A stretch of 64,000 bases of DNA. Source: Prorocentrum cordatum (lineage: Eukaryota; Sar; Dinophyceae; Prorocentrales; Prorocentraceae). Within the stretch, counting starts at the first letter, position 1; each line of letters opens with the position of its first letter. Of this stretch, positions 41,123 to 53,639 are shown in pieces. Location: the NCBI GenBank assembly GCA_963575745.1, contig CAUYUJ010011558.1:256933-320932 (forward strand), in the 5' to 3' direction. The position numbers and the translations under genes are program-made. The notes below the pieces were generated by a model, which did not search any database, was not told where the DNA came from, and saw nothing but the letters and a program-made list of their open reading frames with translations.

Positions 41123-42479
41123 TTTGCTCCGACGCAGGCGACGACGACGGCGGGCGGCAACGGCGGGCAGCGACGGCGACGCCACGACGGCTGCGGCGTC
41201 GACGAGCGGCGACGGCGGCAACGACGGCGGGCGGGCGGCGGAACAGGGCCGCAGCGACGCGACGGCGGCGGGCTGCGGCGCCGACAAGGAGCGCGTCCGC
41301 CGCGCGGCCGCCGCGCAGCCGCCGCGCGTCCGCCGCGCCACAGCTGGGGGGCTCCAGCGGTCCGGCAGTAAGCTGCCCGCGCGCCAGGGCCGCCCCAGCG
41401 CGCGCCCGCCCGCGGCCGCCCCCCCTTCCGCCGGAGGGCCTCGGCGCGGTCGCCGCTGCCCGGAGTTCCCAGGGCGTCGAGGGCAGAAGTGCGGTGGCCA
41501 TGGCCACGCTGTGGCGGGATCTTGTCGACGCCGATCTTGGCCACGGGCCATGCCAGCCTTCGCCCACTCGCGAGGATGATCCGCGAATGGATGGTGACCA
41601 AGGTGGACGGTGACCGTGATCTTCTTACACCGGCGCATCCGCGTTCAGTCTTGGTCATGGTCAACGTTTCCTTTTCTCCAAGGGGTGACGTTCGGCCTTA
41701 GATGAGAGGGAGGAGCAGCAGGAGGAGCAGAAGGAGGAGGAGGAGGAGGAGGAGGAGGAGCAGAGGAAGCTCAAGGTGTACCAACGATGCTGCAGTACAT
41801 CCTCCCGTCCCCAGCGCCCTCCTCATCAGTCCCTGCAAGCATTCGTTTTCGCTGCGGTGAGCGCCCCCTTGACAGACAAGCGCTTCACGGGCTCGTAATC
41901 AGGGCGAGAGCTCCGTTTTGAAAGAACTAGTCGTCCGTCATTCGAGATATCAGGGACGCGACAAGGTGGGTTTTGATGTTGAAGAAAGTGCCAGCCCCGC
42001 TTTGAAAAGGCTTGAAGTTGTGATTGTGGTCGTGGTAGTCGGTGTTTTAAGGGTTGTGCTGAGTGTCTTAATAGTTGTGATCGTCGTGGCCAGTGTACAG
42101 AGTGTGCGATTGCGGTCGTTGTCTGAAGGATCAGTACGCTAGATCTCTATTTGAAAACGTGCCCACTTCCATGCTTTTGCACCGAATATGCACGGCGCAA
42201 AAGGGAAAACCGCGTTTTGCAAACGACCGGCCCTCCATCAGTGTAACCGTTGAGATTTCTTAGCGTCAGGATGGTATGTGATCAGTTGGACATTTGAAGC
42301 GAAACGCCCAGCGTGGCCTCCGGACATGTCTGGTGGTGTGACAGGGGGGGGGGTACTTGGGAGGGCGAGGGGTGGAGGAGAGGGGAAAAGAAAGTGGAGG
42401 AGGGCGAAAGGGGGCGGAGGAGGAGGAGGAGGGCAGGCAGAGGTGTGCGGAAGACGAAGAAGAATAAGAAACATACAAA
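41123..42479. other. GC-rich then unique DNA, no supported gene
   Basis: 41140-41480 is GCG/GAC-rich low complexity. A 36-codon frame beginning ATG near 41500 (MATLWRDLVDADLGHG) is too short to call. A GAG run lies at about 41731-41762. Confidence 0.4.
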
Positions 42480-42580
42480 GAAGATGATGATGATGATGAT
42501 GCTCAGATGATGACGATGCCGATTCCGATGACGATGATGCTGATGATGACGATGATGACGATGATGACGATCTTGGTGGG

Positions 42581-42612
<32 letters not shown>

Positions 42613-42675
42613 CTGGTGATGATGATGATGATGATGATAATGATGATGATGATGATGATGCTGGTGATGATGATG

Positions 42676-42760
<85 letters not shown>
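42480..42760. repeat. (GAT)n microsatellite, about 280 bp
   Basis: Nearly pure GAT/ATG repeat with a few GCT and GAC variants. It gives poly-Met, poly-Asp and poly-His frames that are not genes. It sits at the same place in its macrosatellite unit as a (GAT)3 in the next unit. Confidence 0.97.
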
Positions 42761-42769
42761 GTGGTCCGA

Positions 42770-45700
42770 GTGGTGTGAATACGCATGATCACCCGATGCC
42801 GTGGGCTCCGGCGTGGAGCCGCAACCGCGCGTTGCAGACGCAACGGCTGCCCAATCGTCCGACACACCCTGTTGCGTCTGCACCCCGCCGCGCGCGTATG
42901 ACGGCCACCGACTGGAGAGTGACTCCATCCCAGTACGGGCCCGCGGAGCCATGGAAAGATGACCGTGCATGCGTCATTATCCAGGGAAGTAGGGGCACGC
43001 CGATGAAGCGCGCCTCTGTTCAGCACGCCTCCATGATGAAGCAGGCCTCCGCGAAGCACAGCTATCCCGTCAGCGCGCCTCCGTGATTCACGCCTCCTCG
43101 ATGACGCACACCTCCGTGGAACAACTCGGTGAAGCGCGTTTCCTTGAAGCACGCTCCTTCAGGCGCGCTTTCGCGAAAAACGCCTCCGTGACGAGCACGT
43201 CGTTGAAGCACACCTCCCCGAGCAAGTTCACCTGCGTGATGAAGCACACCTCCGTATCTCACACTCGATGATGAAGCACGCCTTCGCGACGCACGCCTGG
43301 ATACTGAAGCACACCTCCGCGTAACACGCCTCCGTGAAGCACGCCCTGGTGATGAATAGCGCCTCTATGATTGCGGAAGTCGATTAATGGAAAAGAAGCG
43401 TGCTGCCAAATAATTTCCAGATGCGTACAAATGTTTCAACCATGTTTTAGACACGTAAAACCATGTTTGAAACACTTCCAAAACAATGTTTTCCACATTT
43501 TAAGCACTCTAAATTCAATGGTCGGGTTGTCAGAGCGTCCATAGTCATGGCGCCCACAACTTTGTGATGTGCAGGAAGGAAGAACTTCTTATTGAAGTGC
43601 GCTTCAGTGGAGCACGCTTCCCCGATGAACCACGCCTCTGTGCTGAAGTACGCCTCCCTGAGTTAAGCAGGAATGAGGGCCCATTTCGCCGTCGAGAGCG
43701 CGGTCGCCGCTGCCTCCGATCGCAAAGACGGCTGCTGGTGTTGCTTCTGCTGCTGCTGCTCAAATAGGGCGCCAACATGGGCCCCGCGCCCTTGTGCGCG
43801 AAGTCGATTCCGGCCAGGCAGCTGGGACCCGAGGAACCGTGGACATGACGACCCTCCGGCGCCATGGCCCAGGAGAGGAGGAATGTGCCGATGAAGCCCG
43901 CTTCCGCGAAGCACGTCTCCATGATGACGTAAGCCTCCGTGACGCGGGCCTCCCCGATGACGCGCGCCCCCGGTTGCGGCCTGCCGTTGCGGCGCACAGC
44001 TACCCGCGAAGCGCGCCTCCGTCAAGTGCGCCTCGCCAGCGCCGCGCCTCTCCGTCATGCGCGCCGGTCCAAGGCGACGCGCGCTTCCGCGCAGCGCGCC
44101 TCCAGTGGGCGCACCACCGTGAAGAACGCATCCGTGACGCGCGCCTTGACGAAGCGCGCCTCCCCGATAAGGCTTGCCGCCGCAATTCAGCCTGACTTCG
44201 ACGTGGAAGCGAGCCTCCGCGAAGCGCGCTCGGATGACGAAGTGCGCCTCCTCGAAGATCGCCGTCCGCGAAGCGCGCCTCAGCCGCCGGGCGCGGGGCC
44301 GCGATGCAAGGCCGTCTCCGTGCAACGTTCCACCGCGAAGCAGAACTCCGAGAATACTTCCGTGGACGCGCGACGAGGGCCCCCGCGAGCGGGGCATTCT
44401 AGCACTAGGATTGGCCCGAGCGCCGAACTAGAGACCTGCCCGAGCCTTTGGGGCAAAAGCCCCGCGCGCTGCGAGCACCCCCGCGGGGGCGCAGAACTGT
44501 GGGCCCCGCGAACAGCGCGCGAGGGTGGCGCGCCCAACCGCGAAGCAACCCCGCGACGCACTCGCGGCGGAGCGCGCCGCAGCGAGGCACGCCGCGACAT
44601 GGCACTCTTATGATCAGGCGCTCAACTTCGCACTCCCCGATCAAACGCTGCTAGATTAAATTCGCGCGATGGGGCCCGCCCCGAAGAACCGCGACGATCG
44701 TGGCGACAGCGTATCGGATGGCGCTGGTGCCGAGTTGAGAGCGGGAGTCTGCGCGCCTGAAACCGCGTTGTGCATCGCGCGACGCTGAAGCGAGGGCGCC
44801 AGGCACTGGCGCTGCCAGTCCATCTGGTTGCAGGGCCGAGGAAGGCGCGCAGCGCCGCCGCGACGGGGGCGGTTCCTCCGCCCAGCGGCATGCCCCAGTG
44901 ACCTTGCGGAAGGCGAGGATTATTGGCGTCAGCTGGATGGGCCGAGCCCGCGGACTGCCCGGCGACGGGCCGCCGGCGCGCGAGGGGCACCCGGGGCCCG
45001 AGAGGATGTAGAGGGGCGCGAACGCCTGCGCCGCTGTTGCGATCCGGCGCAGCAAGATGATGATGCGTGGTTGCAGCGGCGCGAACATGCAGGATCACCC
45101 GACGCCGCTGGCTCTGGCGGGCAGCCGCAACCGCGCGTTGCAGGCGCAGCTGCTGCTCGATGGCCCGACTCGCCGCGTCGCGTCTGCGCCCCGCCGCGCG
45201 GGCGCGACGGCCGCCGGCGACCTGGGGGGCGACCCCAGCCTGGCAGCGCGGGCCCGAGGAACCGTCGAGACGATTGCCCTGCGCTCGTCGTCGCCCGCCG
45301 ATGAAGCGCGCCTCCGCGAAGCGCGCCTTCTCGATGGCGCTCGCTTCCGCGAGGCGCAGCTACCCTCGAACCCCCGCGATTCGCGCAACCTCGACGGCTT
45401 GCGCTTCCGCGGAGCGCGCGTCGGTGGAGCCCCCCCCCATGGGGCGCTCTTCTTGAGGCGTGCGTCCGCGGGGCGCGCCCCCTTTCAGCGCGCCGCGACG
45501 GCGCGCGCTTCCTCGGGGAAGTTAGCGTCCATGGTGGAGCGCGCCTCCGCGATAGAGCTCGCCCCCGCGCGGCGCGCTCGACGACGGGGCGCGCCCCCGC
45601 GACGCGCGCCAGGATGATGGGGCGCGCCTCCGCGAAGCTCGCCCAGTGACGAAGTGCGCCCCCGCGAAGAAGTGGGGCGCCTCTGCGGGCGCGCCGCCGC

Positions 45701-47340
45701 GACGCGCGCCTGCTGGGCGACGCAGGCTCCATGATGCGCGCCTCAGTGGACCGCGCCTCCACGACGAAGCGCGCCTCAGCGCGCGGGCGCGCCTCCCTGC
45801 GGTTTGCGACAAATAGGGCCCGCGCGTCGCCGCCGAGAGCGCAGCCGCCGCTGTTTCCGATCGCGCGGGCGGCCGATGGCGCCGCCGCTGCCGCCGCCGT
45901 GGAGATGGGGCGCCGACGCCGGCGCCGCGCCCTCGGGCGCGCAGTCGACTCCGGCCAGGCGGCGCGGGCCCCGGGCGCCGTGGACATGGTGGCTTCAGAC
46001 GCCGTCGCCCGGGAGGCGCGGGGCGCGCCGGCGAAGACGGCCACCGCGAAGCGCGTTTTCACGGCGGCGCAGGCCCCCTCGAGGCGGGCCCCCCCGACGA
46101 CGCCCCCGCGAAGGAAGCTTCCGCGAAGCGCGCCTCGATGAATGGGGAAGTTGGCCTCCGCGTTGCAGCCCGCCTCCACTGCGACGCGCGCCCCCGCGAA
46201 ACGCACTTCGACATTGAAGCGGGCCTCCGCGGAGCGCGCTTGGAGGGCGAGGCGCGCCCTCTCGGGGCGCGCCTCCGCGGGGCGCGCCCGCGTCGCGGGG
46301 CGCGGCCGGGCGATGGCGCGCCGTTTCTGCGCGGCGCGCCGCCGCGGCGCAGATTTCTGAGAGCGCCTCCGCGAATGCGCGACGAAGACGTCCGTGAGCA
46401 GAGCGCTCCGCGACGAACATGGGCCCGGTCGCCGATCTGAGGGCGCGCCCGAGCCTCTTGAGGAAGAGCCCCACAATCGCCGCGATCGCCCCCGCGAGGG
46501 TAAAGAACTGCGGCCCCGCGAACGGCCAGCGAGGGCGAGGTGCCCAACTGCTAAGCGAAGCACGCCCGCGAAGCACTCGCGGCGAAGCTCGCCGCCTTGG
46601 GGCGCGTCGCGGCGACGCATTCCACGATGGGGTGCTCGACGACGCACTCCCCGATGAAATACTGCTCGGTGAAATATGCGCGAAGGGGCGCGCCCCGACG
46701 GGCCGCTATCAACAGTGTAACCCATTGCTTGTGCCAAGTTGAGAGCGGGGGTCCGCTACAGAAGCCGCGAGGCATGTCGCGCGACGCTGCTGGCAGAGCG
46801 GGGGCGCCAGGCCCGAGCGCGGTCAGTTTTTGTCACTGCAGCGCCGAACCTGATTGAAAGAAGCAAGGATGATCACCGCATTGATGTGCAAGAGGACCGC
46901 GGGGAAACACGCAGCGCTCCCGCGGCAGAGGTAGTTTCTCCACCCGATGGCATGCTCCAGTGAACTCGCGGAAGGGGGCGAGGATTGACTGCGCCAGTTG
47001 GATAGGCCGAGCCCGTGGACGGCCTGGCGACTGGCCGACAGCGCACGAGTGACACCCAGAGCCCGAGAGGATATAGAGGGACGCGGACGCCTGCGCCGCT
47101 GTTGCACAAGGCCCAGATCTGGTACAGCAAGATGGTGACTTGTGGTCGCACTGGTACGGACAAACATGATCACCCGATGCCGCGGGTTCTGGCGGACAGC
47201 CGCAACCGCGCATTGCAGACGCAACGGTTGCCCGATGGTCCGTCAAACCCTGCTGCGTGTGCACCCCGCCGCGCGGGTGTGACCGCCACCTGTGGCTGGG
47301 GATCGACTCCAGCCGGGCAGTGCGTGCCTGAGGAGCCATG
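42770..47340. repeat. Macrosatellite, period about 2.1-2.3 kb
   Basis: The block GATCACCCGATGCCG ... GCAACCGCGCGTTGCAG ... CCCCGCCGCGCG occurs at about 42788, 45095 and 47170. Another block around TCCGGCCAGGCGG (43810 and 45950), a block with GCCCCGCGAAC (44503 and 46512) and one with GAGAGGATGTAGAGGG (45000 and 47070) keep the same spacing. So there are two nearly complete tandem units and one partial unit. Within each unit 15-20-base sub-repeats of GCGCCTCCGCGAAGC type are frequent. Arg/Ala-rich frames across this region follow the repeat. Confidence 0.8.
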
Positions 47341-48149
47341 CGAATGATAAGGGTGATGTTGATAGTGATGATAGGGGTGGTGGTGGTGATGACGACGAGG
47401 AGGAGCAGGAGGAGGTGGAGGAGGAAGGTGAGGAGGGCGGAAGAGGGAGGAGGAAGGCGAAGGGCGAGGACGTGGACGATATTGAAAGAGAGGATGACGA
47501 TGAAGAGAGGACGGAGAGTAAACACTGGCTGCGTCACCGATGCTGCATGGAACCTTCTCGTCATAAAACCGCTCGTCCGAAGGCCCCCCGATGGTTTCCT
47601 TTTCGATGCAAGAACGAGAGGCCCGCGCCCAAGTAGCCTGCCATTCAGGCGAGGGTTTCTTATTGACAAGGAATTGCCATGTGTCTCGCGAGCGAATCGC
47701 ACGGACGACGACAAAGTGTTGGCATCGCCCAGGTGTGACCATCGAGGAACAGATTGGTTCATGTTGCGGGTGAGTAAGCGCACGACGTTGAGACAACAAA
47801 AAACACGCGGAGTAGCCGTCCGAGAGATGCCAAACTGTTATATCACCGATATCAACCATTTGTCAGTCCAGTGAGCGCGCCTCCTTTCTGGAAAACAGCC
47901 GCTCCAACCCGTGTGCTGGTTGCACAAGGCTACATATCTGGAAATGCGTTGCCAGGACATCCCAAGCGAAACCCTATTTCGGAAACGAACCGCCGTGTTC
48001 CGTGCGCGTGCTACGCAAGTTTGAACAGTTAGTCGCTGGGCGTCCGGAAGATCCGACCAAATACCAGATTTGGACAAAGAGCCGCTCACCACCCATGCTG
48101 TTGGTACATGGTTTCGAGCTCGTGGCCGCCAGACCCGCGGAAGTAACAC
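47341..48149. other. Non-coding DNA after the macrosatellite
   Basis: Begins with GAT/GAG-rich simple sequence (47345-47460), then unique sequence. No gene supported. Confidence 0.4.
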
Positions 48150-48540
48150 ATGATAGTTCCAACTTGGAAAAAGGACCGTTTGCCATTCTGCTAGCAGGCG
48201 CAAGCTTTCGGGACGAATGTGCGCGTTGCAACGGCGAGAACCGAACATGAACCGCCTTCCATTTTTGCAACAGGCGCAAGCTTTCAGGACGAATATGCGC
48301 GGCGCATATGCGAGACCCCAATGTTGAACATGAATCGCTTTCCATATTGTGGCAGGCCCAAGTTTTTGGGACGAGTGGGCGCGGTGCTGTGGCGAACGCC
48401 CCAAAGAACTGCCGTCCAGTCTTGGAGCGATTTGCAGATGTTGAAGGCGACTGTGCGCGGCGCGGCGAGAGCCCCGTTTTGAAATCCAGCCCGTCAATCA
48501 TAACATTGTTTCCAAGTTTTTCAGATGAGTGTTAGCGGCG
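48150..48540. repeat. Degenerate tandem repeat, period about 70-85 bp
   Basis: GCAAGCTTTCGGGACGA recurs near 48200, 48272 and 48360, with a weaker copy near 48510, each followed by GTGCGCGG-like and GAACCGC-like words. Confidence 0.55.
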
Positions 48541-48629
48541 CCTTGGCGAGAGCCCCCTTATTTTGAAACCGAACCCCCCCGCCATGTTTATGATTGCCGT
48601 AAATTTCAAATGTCAGGCCGCACATGGTC

Positions 48630-49330
48630 AGGGACGATCAGGCACAGCGCCTTGCCTCCCCTACCGAAGCGTTTGGTGGTGCGACAGGAGGAGTTATATG
48701 TAGGCACGAGGGACGGGAGGGGGATCACAGGACACCCAGGATGTATCAACGATGCTGCAACGCACCCTCCCGTCCCAAGTTTCCTCCCCATGCATCCCTG
48801 AAACCGTTCCCTTCTCACGAAGGGAAGCACACGCTTGCAGTTTCCCGTTTTGGCGAGGATCTGGCTCGCATCCTCCCCATTGGGGAGGGATGTGGAGAGG
48901 CAGGACCGTACATGCGACGGAAGTGTCCAGCGAGAGTCCATGTTCGAACAGGAAGCGCTTGCCATCCGTGCAGCTTCTGCACACACGTGCATGTGCGCGT
49001 GGACAAACACCGAACAGCTCAAACCATAACCTAACTTTGCGAACGGGCCGTCGCCCACTTGTTTCTCGGTGGTACCTGTTGAGTAGGCCTCAGGCGATAT
49101 GCCTACGTTTCTCCCGAATCGCCTTCCATCATTCTGTCCAAAAGACGGCTTCACACGGGCGTGCGCAACGCTAAGGCGCTAGCCACAGCTTGAAAACAGC
49201 CCGCCCTCAATCCTTGCAGCCCTTGGATATTCCAATCCCCAGAGCCATACTGCTCGCGGTGAGGAGTTATCGTACACAACGCCCTGCCCGCGATACCGAC
49301 GCGTTTGGCGGTGCGACTCGAAACGGTGTC
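48630..49330. repeat. Dispersed repeat pair in unique DNA
   Basis: A segment near 48640-48695 (CGCCTTGCCTCCCCTACCGA, then GCGTTTGGTGGTGCGAC) recurs near 49275-49325 with mismatches. Sequence between them is unique and without a convincing gene. Confidence 0.45.
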
Positions 49331-50384
49331 ACATACATGGGAAAGGGATGGGGAAGGAAGAGGAGGAGGATGGGGAGGAGGAGGAGGAGGAGGAGGAGGA
49401 AGGCGAGGATACAGGTACATCACTGTAAACGATGCAGGCAGCCATGCCGAGGAGCAACATATACATTCCACAATTTTGATGCAGGCGACACACATCATGA
49501 TACACATATATATATATATATATATATACAGGGGCCGTGCGTCTCCCAGGGAACGCGCCCATCGGAGGGCTGGCATACCAGCTCAGGAAGCATTAGACAG
49601 CAGTGCATTTTCTGAGCGCTCAGCGCTTCCGCCTGAGACCCCAGAGTACATGACCAGAGTTTCATGCTCTTCGTCAAAGGGTTTTAATGCGCGAACTGGC
49701 GCAGCGGGCAGGACACATCTAAAACATGCCCCTGCGCCTTGGCTTCCCCGCCAGCCCACAGTCGGGCTAGGTGTGTGTGGAGGGCCTGGCCTCGTGCTCC
49801 GTTCCACAGTATAAGCCTTAACGCAATCTGTTTCGGACATGATGTAACAGGCTCCAGTGTATCTCTAAATGGATTCAATGTGGTATTTAAACAATACGAA
49901 TGAATGAAGGACTGAACGACTGAACATATATTATCTATAGGTATACGTGCATACATCCATTTATACATATAAAACTATTGTTGTGTATGTACAAAACAAG
50001 ACCATTTATACATATACAACTATTGTTGTGTAGCAGTTATATATGCATGTGCAGCTATACACATACACACAAGACCGCATCGACACTTGGCGCCATGCGC
50101 TTGTGTCCTGGATGATCGGTCTATAGACGTATATACACATGTACATGTGACTTGGCACACGTATGTGTCCATACATACATACATACATACATACATACAT
50201 ACATACAAATACCAACACATGAACACACATGCCCACACGTGCATACATACATACATACATACACACATGCATTAATACATCTAGCTGAATGAAAACACGC
50301 GTTCTGTCTGCGCCACCTGTCAGGATTTCACATTTATGTTTGTATATGTGTGCGACTATATATATGTATATATGTACATATACA
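49331..50384. repeat. Simple-sequence cluster before the LINE
   Basis: GGA repeats at about 49365-49405, TA repeats at about 49505-49530, ATAC tetranucleotides at about 50160-50210 and 50242-50262, and AT-rich ATATAC words near 50355-50385. No gene. Confidence 0.8.
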
Positions 50385-50389
50385 GCGTC

Positions 50390-51250
50390 TCTTAGACTTC
50401 TGTGGACAGCACCGCCTCCAGCTCAGCAACATTCTTTTCGAAACCACAGCGTAAGCTATGCACATACCTCCAACACAAAGACCAGGAGGTTGAGCCGCCA
50501 TGGCACCGACCCAAGTATGAGACGCTCGATTAGGTCATCACACCCCAGCGTTGGAAAAACAATATCTTAAATTGTGAAGCCGACCCCCTGTCGGGTTTGG
50601 AATCCGACCACTTCCCGCTGGTGAGTACCATCCGTGTCAGACTCAAGGCAATGAGACACACCTCACTCAAGCCGCCGGCGCAGTGGCAAGCGCCGGATCG
50701 CGAGGCCCGACAAGCATACAATCGGAAGCTCACGGATTTGGACCACCGGCCAACCGCTACGGAATACAGGGACCTAATGCTCGCATCCGCACAGGAACAT
50801 CTCCAGGAGGAGAGAATCGCCCGCAAGGGTTTCAGTACCTCCCCTGCACTGGACCGGAAGTTCGTGGATTGCACCGAAGCCAAGCGCATTGGCGACCACG
50901 CCAGGTACAAAGTGCTGTGCAAGGAAATTCACAAAGACATCAAGCTTGCCAAAAAGCAGCACATCAGAGACACGTTATCCAAAACACTCGACATAAGGGA
51001 GAGATGGTTGGGTATTCGACAGCTGAAAACTGGTCATCATCCGATGCCATACCATACTAAAGTCGATGGCAAGCCCGTCCCAGTACACTTGCGGGCAGAG
51101 GCTGCGGCCGCCCATCTGGCAACCAAGCAATGGAGGAAACCGGACAGGTACAACCCCAAATTTGAATCCTCCCAGCTCGCCGACAGCACCCTGCCAGTCG
51201 AAACAGGCCCCATCACGTTGCCGGAGTTAAAATCGCTTCTCAAAACATGA
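50390..51250 (+). pseudogene. LINE endonuclease end and pre-RT domain
   Basis: One frame with a TAG at 50531-50533 and a TGA at 51248-51250; a frame change lies near 50445. SDHFPL is the conserved final motif of apurinic-type endonucleases. The following 200 residues, basic and helical (ERWLGIRQLKTGHHPMPYH), are the usual linker before reverse transcriptase. Confidence 0.75.
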
Positions 51251-52081
51251 AAACGACACAAGGCGCCCGGCCCAGATGGTTTGTCCATGGATCTCATCCG
51301 TGAACTCGATAACGACAACCTCCAAAGCGTCCTCGACTTTCTTAATCAATGGTGGTCCGATGAGTTCGTACCGGACGATATGTTGGCGGCCAGGGTGGTG
51401 CTCCTGTTCAAGAACAAGGGCAGCGCTGCCAACCTCGACAACTACCGCCCCATCTCCCTGCTGAACTCGTTCTATAAACTCATTGCGGGGGTCCTCAAAG
51501 TCCGCATCGCCAAGAAGGTTGACCATCTCCTACAACCGACGCAATTTGGATTTCGGGCACGGCGCAGCACGTCCCAAGCCTTGAAGATCGTCAGACAGAT
51601 GGTTCACCAAGGCGCCAGCACCCGAAATTACAAGCAGGGCTCTCCGCTCTATCTGCTGTTCCTCGATTGGGAAAAGGCGTTCGGCCGCGTCACACACGAA
51701 GCCTTACTCAGCGCTCTGGAGCGCATGCAGCTGCCGGCCACTATCGTTAACGTTGTGAAAGCCTTGTATAGGAACCCCACTTTCCAGGTAGGCATGGACA
51801 ACTACGAGTCAAAATGGCACCGCCAGGACGCTGGGATCCGCCAGGGCTGCCCTCTCTCACCGTATCTCTTTCTGATCGTTATGCATGTGCTGTTCCAAGA
51901 CATCTACAGCAAGCACGGCACGTCGCTTTCGGAAGGGCGTCCGCCCGGAGTTACATTCGATGCAGTACTGTTCGCTGACGGCACGATGTGCGTCTCTTCC
52001 AATAAATCTCAAATCGCACGCATGCTGCACGCCATTGAAAAAAAAAAAAAAAAGAAAACGCGCGTTTCGGGCTTAACCTAA
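51251..52081 (+). pseudogene. LINE reverse transcriptase
   Basis: Resumes in frame after TGA 51248-51250. Motifs in order: HKAPGPDGLS, NYRPISLLNSFYKL, QFGFRARRSTSQA, LLFLDWEKAFGRV (block A Asp), AGIRQGCPLSPYLF and AVLFADGTM. The catalytic box is FADG instead of Y/FADD: the second aspartate is changed (51971-51982), so the enzyme would be dead even without the other breaks. The frame is lost at a run of 16 A bases (52038-52053). Confidence 0.88.
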
Positions 52082-52880
52082 GCAAAACAAATGTGAACTC
52101 ATGGTCATAGGACAGCCAAGTCGGATAACATACCGGGATGGCACACATGTTCCGTCCGCGGAGACGGTAAAATATTGGGACTGCTCCCTTGACAGTATAA
52201 AAACGACGTCGGTAAAGAGATCAGCGCACGCATCCGCAACTGCTACCAAACGATGCAACGACTTGATGCATTCTGGCTGCACAGCGACTGCTCGGTCTCG
52301 CAAAAAAATACAAGTATTCAGCGCCGTATGCAGATCGAAATTGTTGTACGGCTTAGAAACCACTCAATTGACCCCCGGGCAGACTCAGCGGCTCGACGGC
52401 TTTCAATTGAAAGGCCTCCGCAAGATCCTTGGGATTTCGACTACGTTCGGCCAAGTGGCCCAGGGCCAGGACCGCACGAACACGAACGAGTACATCTACA
52501 GCCAAGCCCAAAAGGCCCTCAATAGCAGGAGACCTCATAAGGCCCTCGAACGCTTCAGCGCCACGTACGAAAAAACTCAAGCTTGATCTGCTCTGCCGCC
52601 TGATCTCAGCCCCCGCGACGGACCCAGTCGCCTCCTGCACTTTCGACCCACATACGCTCCGGCCTTGGGACTATGGCCCCAAACGCGTCGGGGGACCAAG
52701 GAAGGCTGGCGAGTGGTACGGGCATACCGCAGACACCCTCTGGCGGACTTCAGTCGTGCCGCCCCGGCCATGGCTCGAAGACACAGCGCTCGATCTTACA
52801 CTGACCTCTCATAGACTTCTCCGACGAGTCACGGCGTGGCAAAGGATAAAGAAACTCCACCCCTTGTTATATCGAGAGCG
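52060..52880 (+). pseudogene. LINE reverse transcriptase thumb and C-terminal domain
   Basis: Beyond the A run, in a second frame: FGLNLSKTKCELMVIG, then KLLYGLETTQLTPGQTQRL and LKGLRKILGI, typical of LINE C-termini. After a further shift near 52570 it reads LDLLCRLISAPATDPVAS and KRVGGPRKAGEWYG to about 52870. No intact zinc knuckle is evident. Confidence 0.8.
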
Positions 52881-53036
52881 TTTCCCCCAACGCCCGTTCC
52901 CCCAGCAGGAACACACGGGGTGGGGCTGCGCTTCGGCGACAGATGGATCTACGCAGGCTGACCACACTGCTCCTTCTGTTTTGCGACAGCCTACGAGAAA
53001 ACAAAAAAACTCTGGTCCGCCCTGCCTGGACGGCCC

Positions 53037-53285
53037 TTGCCCCCTCCCTCCCTCGCTGCCGCCTTGGGTCCGCCCCGTTCCCCCCCCCCCTTCCCTTCCC
53101 CCTCCCCTCCTTCCCTTTCCTCCCTCCTCTCCCCCCCCCTCCTCCCTCCCCCCTTCCCTTCCCCCCCCTTCCCGCTTCCCTTGCGGATTTCCATTCATTC
53201 CATTCCCCTCCCCCCTTCCCTCCCCCCCCTCCCCCCCTTCCCTCCCCCCTTCCCTCCCCCCTCTCCCCCCCCCTGGGGGGGGGAG
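53037..53285. repeat. C/T-rich low-complexity tract
   Basis: CCCTTCCCTCCC-like sequence of about 250 bases, then a short G run. Poly-Pro frames here are artefacts. Confidence 0.9.
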
Positions 53286-53357
53286 CGGATATTCCATAGG
53301 TGACCGTTGGATGATTCCGGCCAGAAGCCCCGGCCGCACGTTGCTAGCATAAATCGA

Positions 53358-53450
53358 TACCCCGGTCGTTGGAATGACGACCGGCTACAGGAGGCTTCGC
53401 CTCCCGGCTGCCAGTGTAGAGAGCTAGGTCCGGAGTTCCTCCTCGGACTG
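53358..53450 (+). other. Three consecutive stem-loops
   Basis: CCGGTCGT/ACGACCGG, GGAGGC/GCCTCC and TCCG.AG/CTCGGA-type hairpins occur in a row. This could be a LINE 3' RNA structure or a small structured RNA; nothing ties it to a known family. Confidence 0.35.
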
Positions 53451-53639
53451 GGTTCGCGGCAGCCGAGCCACGAGCAACATATATTTATATAGATGCACAC
53501 GTGAGCATGCCATTATGCGTGTACGTAAGCATTCGCGTGTACACGTACGCATGTACAATATATTTATATACATGTTTACATATACAGATGTATACACACA
53601 CACACGTGTGTATGTGAATGAACGGTTGTACATATCTAG

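Larger units (their letters stand above)
50385..53000 (+). mobile_element. 5'-truncated LINE (APE-type non-LTR retrotransposon)
   Basis: Homology begins abruptly in the C-terminal part of the endonuclease (LDFCGQHRLQLSN, then KPQRKLCTY, later GLESDHFPL) and continues through reverse transcriptase and a C-terminal domain to about 52880. 5' truncation is usual for LINEs. In-frame stops, a frameshift at an A16 run and another near 52570 make it inactive. The 3' limit is not certain; a C/T-rich tract follows at 53040. Confidence 0.85.

Noticed and set aside
42238-43152. Poly-His/poly-Ser frame of 304 codons, and poly-Asp and poly-Met frames
   Set aside because: Translation of the (GAT)n tract.
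44929-46737. A 602-codon minus-strand frame
   Set aside because: Arg/Ala-rich reading of the macrosatellite sub-repeats; both strands are open and the period explains it.
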